Source: Lachnospiraceae bacterium (lineage in GTDB: Bacteria > Bacillota > Clostridia > Lachnospirales > Lachnospiraceae). From it: a stretch of 11,255 nucleotides of DNA. The translations under genes were made by a program, and so were the position numbers. Positions 7,583 to 11,255 of the stretch are shown piece after piece. The notes below the pieces were generated by a model that searched no databases, was not told the origin of the DNA, and saw only the letters and a program-made list of their open reading frames with translations. The stretch's first letter is position 1, and each line of letters opens with the position of its first letter. The stretch covers positions 1 to 11,255 of the forward strand of contig JAEEKC010000261.1 of NCBI GenBank assembly GCA_016282215.1, read 5' to 3'.

Positions 7583-7712
7583 AACCGGCGGTATCGTCAG
7601 ATTAAATCATCTGGTGTTCTGCCAATTAAACTACGGCTGCAAGCAGCCGGCGGGACTCGAACCTACACCACCAGATCCCCGAAGAAGTAAATCAGACTAG
7701 CTGCCGGTTGTT
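7583..7712 (-). ncRNA. Y-RNA-like (YrlA-type) module 1 carrying a tRNA mimic
   Basis: Outer stem AACCGGC (7709-7703) pairs with GCCGGUU (7589-7583). The 5' loop is AGCUA (7702-7698). Inner stem GUCUGAUU (7697-7690) pairs with AAUCUGAC (7603-7596) with one U-U mismatch. UACUUC follows (7689-7684) and the 3' loop is GAUACC (7595-7590). The insert is a tRNA-like domain listed separately. A stem bound by Ro60 with a tRNA-mimicking domain at its other end is the known design of bacterial YrlA RNAs. The 5' end sits where the promoter at 7719-7747 would start transcription, about 7712. No terminator follows, so the RNA may be processed from the mRNA leader. Confidence 0.8.
7609..7676 (-). ncRNA. Circularly permuted tRNA-like domain inside module 1
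   Basis: In transcript order: closing stem AUCUGGU (7676-7670) paired to ACCAGAU (7615-7609) in the anticodon-stem position; T-arm GUAGG-UUCGAGU-CCCGC (7666-7650, one A-C mismatch); acceptor strand CGGCUGC (7649-7643); UU; acceptor strand GCAGCCG (7640-7634); UA as at tRNA positions 8-9; D-arm GUUU-AAUUGGCA-GAAC (7631-7616) with the GG that docks on the T-loop. The acceptor stem is closed (most likely 6 bp with a CUUG tetraloop), so there is no CCA end and no anticodon loop. It cannot be a normal tRNA and would need no aminoacylation. Confidence 0.82.
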
Positions 7713-7718
7713 ACTAAT

Positions 7719-7747
7719 AACATAATACATAAAACTTCATTTGTCAT
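7719..7747 (-). promoter_or_regulatory. Sigma-A-type promoter of the Y-RNA-like array
   Basis: On the minus strand ATGACA (7747-7742), five of six matches to TTGACA, then a 17-bp spacer and TATGTT (7724-7719), four of six to TATAAT. The predicted start, seven bases on, is about 7712, three nucleotides before the outer stem of module 1. This agreement supports both calls. It lies between the stop of the 408-aa gene and the RNA. Confidence 0.65.
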
Positions 7748-7775
7748 GAACCATTGGTTGTTTTTTCATATTTTT

Positions 7776-9002
7776 TTATTTCAGACAGAAATCATGAAAC
7801 TTATATCTCCGGTATAATTCATATGCCTCCGGCGTAAGGATCATTTTGAGCTGTTCATCCCTGTTCAACAATTCATGACTGACACCGATCACCTCTCCGC
7901 AACGCAGATGCTGCTGCGTTGTAACCACCAAAGACTCTAAGAGCCCGAACGGAATACGCTTTTCATAAAGACTGCCAAGACCTCCATTCCACAAAACCAG
8001 TTCATCGCCCTGCATATATGCAATTTCCACCATAGGTTCTGTTTCGTACTTATCCGTTACAAGCTTATATCTCATTTTCGAATGAAAGTATCCCTCTCCC
8101 GGAATAAGCTCCTTTGCATCTTTAGGAATAACAGGCAGTTCCCCATAGCTTCCCTTCTCTGCGACGGCCATTTCTTTCAGCCTGGGCAAATGCTCTTTTC
8201 CGAAAGCGATATACTTCACATATTCCACACATTCCACCTCATGATCCTCCACAAATTCCGCATCATTCTTCCTACAGCATAAAACTCCGATCCCATCACA
8301 TGCCGGCAGCTGCTCAAATTCCACAGTCGACAGCCTCGGGAGCACAACCGGATACGAAACACCGGGGAATTCTCTTCTTCTCGGATCATGCACAAAGTAA
8401 ATGCCCTCCTCGATTTTTTCACAGATCAGGTTACCAAGGGCAATTCTTCTGTCATCATCCTCCGCGGGTCTGATCCACTGAAATGCTCTCCGCTTCGGCC
8501 TTGGCATAAACTCAAAATTATCCTCATAAACATATTGCCTGTCTCTGAAAACGAACTGAGCGTTTCGAATGAGCGAATAGTCCCAGAACCTGTCAATATG
8601 CTCTGCCAGCAGCGGCGCAATTTCTTTCATGAATGCATGCTGTTCGTATTCACAGTCTACGAAAGGATCGTCTTCATATGGTGTCAGGATTTCCCCCAGA
8701 TAGAACTGCCCGTAACGTGGCGCGCATGCGTAATACACCTGAAAACCATCTGCGTCTTCATCCACGATCAGACATACCTCCGGATATTCCATCAAAAGGG
8801 CTTCTGCTTCACTTTTGCTGAGCCAAAACGAAGGGCTTGCTTCATAAAGACCGCCTTCGATATGACTGAAAAGATGATCATAGAGCCGGTCTGTTTCCGG
8901 ATACTCGCAGCAAAACGGCTCAAGCGTCATATCCTGAAAGATGTCCTCCTTCACAGCCTCATCCTTTGTTGCATTCTCTTCCAAACCAAAAATGTAATCC
9001 AT
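7776..9002 (-). CDS. Hypothetical acidic 408-aa protein
   Basis: I do not recognise this family. The protein starts MDYIFGLEENATKDEAVKED and is rich in D, E, F, Y and W, with no signal peptide or membrane segment. Landmarks are FWLSKSEAEALLMEYPEVCLIVDE (~60-82), a CCRK motif in the middle (~235-270), EIAYMQGDELVLWNGG (~325-345) and C-terminal TPEAYELYRRYKFHDFCLK. The last looks like a helix after a mixed alpha/beta body. The frame is open 56 codons upstream, but those codons read through the terminator at 9108-9150. ATG 9002 behind AAGGGAG with 6-nt spacing is the better start. It sits directly upstream of the Y-RNA-like array on the same strand, so it may belong to the same system, but the array appears to have its own promoter. 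Confidence 0.75.
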   Translation of the reverse strand: MDYIFGLEENATKDEAVKEDIFQDMTLEPFCCEYPETDRLYDHLFSHIEGGLYEASPSFWLSKSEAEALLMEYPEVCLIVDEDADGFQVYYACAPRYGQFYLGEILTPYEDDPFVDCEYEQHAFMKEIAPLLAEHIDRFWDYSLIRNAQFVFRDRQYVYEDNFEFMPRPKRRAFQWIRPAEDDDRRIALGNLICEKIEEGIYFVHDPRRREFPGVSYPVVLPRLSTVEFEQLPACDGIGVLCCRKNDAEFVEDHEVECVEYVKYIAFGKEHLPRLKEMAVAEKGSYGELPVIPKDAKELIPGEGYFHSKMRYKLVTDKYETEPMVEIAYMQGDELVLWNGGLGSLYEKRIPFGLLESLVVTTQQHLRCGEVIGVSHELLNRDEQLKMILTPEAYELYRRYKFHDFCLK

Positions 9003-9008
9003 ACTTTT

Positions 9009-9015
9009 CTCCCTT
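9009..9015 (-). promoter_or_regulatory. Ribosome binding site deciding the start of the 408-aa gene
   Basis: AAGGGAG on the minus strand, 6 nt before ATG 9002. It rules out the longer frame, which would begin beyond a terminator hairpin in REP sequence. Confidence 0.7.
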
Positions 9016-9107
9016 CTTGACTTTTTTTCAGTTCCAGTTTTCCATATCGACTTTTCGCTGTTAACTGATTCGTGTTTTCCGGTTCCTTGTATATCTATCT
9101 TAGCAAA

Positions 9108-9150
9108 GTAAAAAACCGGCTTTCGGACACTTCTGTCCAAAAACCGGTTT
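9108..9150 (-). terminator. Rho-independent terminator after the PARG gene
   Basis: Minus-strand hairpin AACCGGUUUUUGGACA - GAAG - UGUCCGAAAGCCGGUU with U-G wobbles, followed by UUUUUUACUUUG. Nearly identical to the terminator at 5053-5098, including flanking AAACACCG on one side and GCTAAGAT on the other. Confidence 0.85.
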
Positions 9151-9161
9151 GCGGTGTTTAT

Positions 9162-9214
9162 GGGTGTCAATGGGGACGGTTCTTTTTGACACCGAACCGT
9201 CCCTATTGATACCC
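9162..9214. repeat. Single REP palindrome after the PARG stop
   Basis: Inverted repeat with arms GGGTGTCAATGGGGACGGTTC and its near complement ending at 9214, two mismatches in 21 bp, and an 11-bp centre TTTTTGACACC. It begins one base from the PARG stop codon and precedes the terminator. It is a compact form of the larger arrays, lacking the TGACAACC inner arms. Confidence 0.85.
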
Positions 9215-10033
9215 TTAGCCAAACATTTTTTCAAACGCCGGATAATTACGATCAGGCGGAACTGCAAATATGACTTTTTTTACTTTTGTATCACTGAAAT
9301 ATTCCTTAAAAAAGGCAGCCACCATTTCCGGCTTTTGGGCAAAAACTCCACATCCAAACGCTCCCGCAATCAATACATCCACGTTTTCACTGTCACAAAT
9401 ATCCCTTATAAACCGGATTCTGTCCTTCAGCGCCGCCTCGTTATCTTTCTCACTGAACCTTCCGTCTTTCAGCAGCATAGAACGGTTAGGCGCAGCACAG
9501 GTTATAACGTCTGCCATCACATGCGTTCTGTCATCACCATTGAAAAAAAAGACATTCTGAGAATACAGCGCCCTATTTTTGTATAATCCCCTGTTATAGT
9601 TGGCTTCATTCCATTCATAGTAACCCTGAAACTCCTGAAGCACATTATAAAGAAATGAGGCATGGCAGATTGCTTCTTCCTGCGCCATCGCTCCTTTCAG
9701 AAATCCTCCCCCCGCATGCCTGTAACTGGCAAAATTCAACACAGCCGTCTTTTCTTTTCCGGCATTTCTCATAACACTTTCTTGCGTATACGATTGTTCA
9801 AGAAAAAATTCGGCTCCGCTTCCAGCCGGCTCTTTTCTCATAAAATCTGTTCCGTATAAACGGGTCCCTTCTATACTCCTTTGAATTTCCTCGGAATATG
9901 ACCTATCCATAACTTCCGTATGTTTTTGTGCTTTTTCTTTTAACTGTTCTCTTTTCAATGCTCTTTCCTCCCACCATTCTATTTCTTTTTTTGACGTTCC
10001 TCTAATAGATACACTCCCTTCGTTCCATAACAT
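9215..10033 (-). CDS. Microbial-type poly(ADP-ribose) glycohydrolase (TIGR02452/DUF2263 family macrodomain protein)
   Basis: 272 aa, cytoplasmic. It is predicted to hydrolyse ADP-ribose linkages on proteins or possibly nucleic acids. The PARG signature GGG-X7-QEE is intact in HAGGGFLKGAMAQEEAICHAS (~107-127), with the catalytic Glu pair. NFASYRHAGGG and the macrodomain glycine loop IAGAFGCGVF (~223-232) complete the ADP-ribose pocket. The N-terminal ~60 residues are helical and charged, as in this family, and the length is typical. The start at ATG 10033 overlaps the upstream gene by 32 bp and has AGAAGGA close before it, so the two are translationally coupled. A REP palindrome and terminator follow. 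It may reverse ADP-ribosylation in the same stress response, but that link rests on proximity only. Confidence 0.9.
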   Translation of the reverse strand: MLWNEGSVSIRGTSKKEIEWWEERALKREQLKEKAQKHTEVMDRSYSEEIQRSIEGTRLYGTDFMRKEPAGSGAEFFLEQSYTQESVMRNAGKEKTAVLNFASYRHAGGGFLKGAMAQEEAICHASFLYNVLQEFQGYYEWNEANYNRGLYKNRALYSQNVFFFNGDDRTHVMADVITCAAPNRSMLLKDGRFSEKDNEAALKDRIRFIRDICDSENVDVLIAGAFGCGVFAQKPEMVAAFFKEYFSDTKVKKVIFAVPPDRNYPAFEKMFG

Positions 10034-10382
10034 AATCCTTCTTTGTCAGATCAAAAAGATATAGATAACCATAGCCCATCTGCAAATCCCAGGCCGCATC
10101 ATCGAACTCCGCGTCCGCAAAATTATAATGGAACTGCAGTTTCAGTTTTGTGCCTTCCCTATCTACAAGATCCTTCTCGTTTATTTCTCTTGCGCAGGCT
10201 ACAAGCACCCTTGTATATTGCCTGGAAAGCTGCCTGTCCCTTACCGGTTTTTCCCACCAGCAATACCGCGTCCTTAAAAAACCGCCGTCATCATCAGAAG
10301 TATACAAAACATAATGATAAAAATCGTTTGTCTCCGGTGTGATGATATCCGACACACATTTGATCAATTCATATAAAGTCAT
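10002..10382 (-). CDS. Hypothetical 126-aa protein coupled to PARG
   Basis: Not recognised. It starts MTLYELIKCVSDIITPETND and carries HYVLYTSDDDGGFLRTRYCWW, a central basic RDRQLSRQYTRVLVACAREI segment and C-terminal YGYLYLFDLTKKDYVMERRE. Aromatic and acidic, without membrane segments; probably a small alpha/beta cytoplasmic protein. The start is secured by AAGGAGG four nucleotides before ATG 10382. Its 3' end overlaps the PARG start by 32 bp, so the pair is a two-gene operon. It could be a partner or substrate adaptor of the PARG, but nothing in the sequence shows which. Confidence 0.75.
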   Translation of the reverse strand: MTLYELIKCVSDIITPETNDFYHYVLYTSDDDGGFLRTRYCWWEKPVRDRQLSRQYTRVLVACAREINEKDLVDREGTKLKLQFHYNFADAEFDDAAWDLQMGYGYLYLFDLTKKDYVMERRECIY

Positions 10383-10397
10383 CTTGCCTCCTTATCT

Positions 10398-10527
10398 GGT
10401 GTCATTGGGTTGGTGTCATTGGGGACGGTTCTCTCTGACAACCTTGCAATACAGGTTGTCACAGAGAACCGTCCCCATCTGACACCGAACCGTCCCTGTT
10501 GACACCGAACCGTCCCTATTGACACCC
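10398..10527. repeat. REP array 3 with 56-bp palindrome
   Basis: One direct GGGGACGGTTC unit, the same 56-bp palindrome as arrays 1 and 2 (10421-10476), and two further inverted units with CCGTCCCT and TTGACACC spacers. It lies between the 51-aa gene and the 126-aa gene and ends 16 bp before the latter's start, so it occupies the leader side of that operon. Confidence 0.9.
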
Positions 10528-10584
10528 TCCACTGTTCCTTACAATTATAGACCGGATTCTGTCCGATGTCATGAAACCTGCGGT

Positions 10585-10740
10585 TTACTCATCCCTTAAA
10601 CTCTTCAGTTCCTGTAAAAAGTCCCTGAATAACATCAGGACACCATGAACGATCCTGTCAATAATAAATACGATACAGGCGACAGAAAGCAATACCATTG
10701 CCACCGAACCGTTCATGTAGAAAAGATCATAAAGCTCCAT
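10585..10740 (-). CDS. Small 51-aa single-span membrane peptide
   Basis: Short reading frame starting MELYDLFYMNGSVAMVLL and ending FLQELKSLRDE, then TAA. Residues ~12-27 (SVAMVLLSVACIVFII) form one hydrophobic helix. The C-terminal half is amphipathic and charged. AGGAGGG lies 7 nt before ATG 10740, a strong ribosome site that argues for real translation. It could be a small holin-like or stress peptide, or a type I toxin. I see no convincing antisense RNA. It sits between the transposase terminator and REP array 3. Confidence 0.65.
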   Translation of the reverse strand: MELYDLFYMNGSVAMVLLSVACIVFIIDRIVHGVLMLFRDFLQELKSLRDE

Positions 10741-10793
10741 AATCTGTCCCTCCTCGGCTTTTTTTCTGAAACTATCTTAACTCTACCACAATC

Positions 10794-10827
10794 AAAAAAG
10801 GCCATTTCGGACAGATCTGTCCAAAGT
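10794..10827 (-). terminator. Terminator after the RAYT gene
   Basis: Minus-strand stem UUUGGACA - GAUC - UGUCCGAAA, with GGACAGATCTGTCC a perfect palindrome. UUUUUU follows after a short UGGCC. It is weaker than the other two terminators but shares their GGACA/TGTCC top. It lies 14 bp beyond the transposase stop. Confidence 0.6.
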
Positions 10828-10868
10828 TGTCACTGGGTTGTCACTGGGGACGGTTCTTTTTGACACCC
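10827..10868. repeat. REP half-element overlapping the transposase 3' end
   Basis: Contains TTGTCACTG twice, GGGGACGGTTC once, and TTTTTGACACCC. Only one arm of the usual palindrome is present. The last codons and the stop of the transposase fall inside it. Confidence 0.8.
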
Positions 10869-11255
10869 TTTGTTGCTTTCTGAACAACACCTCTGTTAAT
10901 GCCGGTCAGCCTAGCAATCTGGCGCACTGACATCCCCGCAGTTTTCAGTTTTCGCAAAGAATCATCCCGAGACTTGACATCCATTTTCTGTAAAGCCATT
11001 CCGGAATCATGGCCAAGAACCGCCTGCAGTTTCTTTTTTGCCCATTCATCATCTCTCTTAAACTCATATTCCATACAGATATCATCCGTGGGTGTCGAAA
11101 CATACGCCCGAAAAGCCGACTCGTCCCGGAATAACTCTTTGATCAAGTTTTGTTCAATAAAGGAATCGCTTGAATAGTACAATGAAAAACTACTCCACCG
11201 GTATTTGTCCGCCTTGCATATCCCGGCATTCGTGGGGTTGCGCAGAATATAACGA
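10841..11255 (-). CDS. REP-associated tyrosine transposase (RAYT, IS200/IS605 TnpA-like), C-terminal part
   Basis: 138 codons open to the window edge; the catalytic N-terminal part (HUH motif and Tyr) is outside. The visible start reads RYILRNPTNAGICKADKYRWSS, the conserved YIxxNPxxAG segment that follows the catalytic helix in Y1 transposases, so the true start is upstream of the window. The C-terminus has a helix-turn-helix, GMSVRQIARLTGINRGVVQKA, typical of the Clostridia members. The frame ends KGVKKNRPQ, encoded by the REP repeat itself. RAYTs are single-copy domesticated transposases that bind and cleave REP palindromes. The 20 GGACGG units nearby are its probable targets. Confidence 0.85.
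   Translation of the reverse strand, partial: RYILRNPTNAGICKADKYRWSSFSLYYSSDSFIEQNLIKELFRDESAFRAYVSTPTDDICMEYEFKRDDEWAKKKLQAVLGHDSGMALQKMDVKSRDDSLRKLKTAGMSVRQIARLTGINRGVVQKATKGVKKNRPQ

Noticed and set aside
7609..7676. Ordinary tRNA gene
   Set aside because: T-arm and acceptor 3' strand precede the acceptor 5' strand and D-arm, and there is no anticodon loop or CCA end. A permuted mimic inside a Y-type stem fits better.
7748..7768. Small plus-strand hairpin AACCATTGGTT followed by a T-run
   Set aside because: Only a 4-5-bp AT-rich stem, and no plus-strand gene needs a terminator here.
9003..9170. 56-codon N-terminal extension of the 408-aa protein
   Set aside because: It reads through the PARG terminator hairpin. 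A similar peptide appears at the duplicated terminator near 5050, showing it is non-coding sequence in translation.

Overview
The window looks like a chromosome segment of a Gram-positive Clostridia-type anaerobe, most likely Lachnospiraceae-like. This rests on strong AGGAGG-type ribosome sites, a long-form diphosphate-dependent phosphofructokinase, moderate GC content and dispersed GGGGACGGTTC palindromes beside an IS200-like/RAYT transposase. The taxon is inference. Every gene I accept reads on the minus strand, so transcription runs from high to low coordinates.

Layout in transcription order: (1) the C-terminal part of a REP-associated tyrosine transposase (10841-11255), whose last codons lie inside one of the dispersed repeats; (2) a 51-residue one-helix membrane peptide (10585-10740); (3) a REP array (10398-10527); (4) an unknown 126-aa protein overlapping a microbial-type PARG macrodomain protein (9215-10382); (5) a REP palindrome and terminator; (6) an unknown acidic 408-aa protein (7776-9002); (7) a 405-bp intergenic region holding a structured RNA array (7437-7712); (8) a 695-aa protein with an alpha-helical repeat N-terminus and a TerD-like C-terminus (5283-7370); (9) a REP array and terminator, then a tandem leader repeat; (10) a 640-aa CbxX/CfxQ-type AAA+ ATPase (2897-4819); (11) a REP array; (12) a WYL-domain regulator (1210-2613); (13) a housekeeping PPi-phosphofructokinase (1-1095, cut by the window edge).

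The most interesting part is 7371-7775. Read on the minus strand it holds three consecutive RNA modules of one design: outer stem, 5-nt loop AGCUA, 8-position inner stem, UACUUC, variable insert, inner stem, (A/G)AUA(C/U)(C/U) loop, outer stem. Stem sequences differ between modules while pairing is kept, and loop sequences are conserved. The insert of the first module is a circularly permuted tRNA mimic: T-arm, then an acceptor stem closed by a tight loop, then U8-A9-like UA, then D-arm. This matches the known topology of bacterial Y RNAs (YrlA), which bind Ro60/TROVE proteins. The gene downstream encodes the helical-repeat/TerD-like protein, which may be the partner.

My reading (inference) is a stress-inducible RNA-protein system. 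A tandem Y-RNA-like array is transcribed as the leader of its candidate binding protein, together with an AAA+ ATPase that shares a repeated leader element with it and a WYL regulator. The 408-aa unknown and the PARG pair lie upstream and may be accessory. The REP elements sit between stop codons and terminators and appear to be later decoration by the RAYT system.
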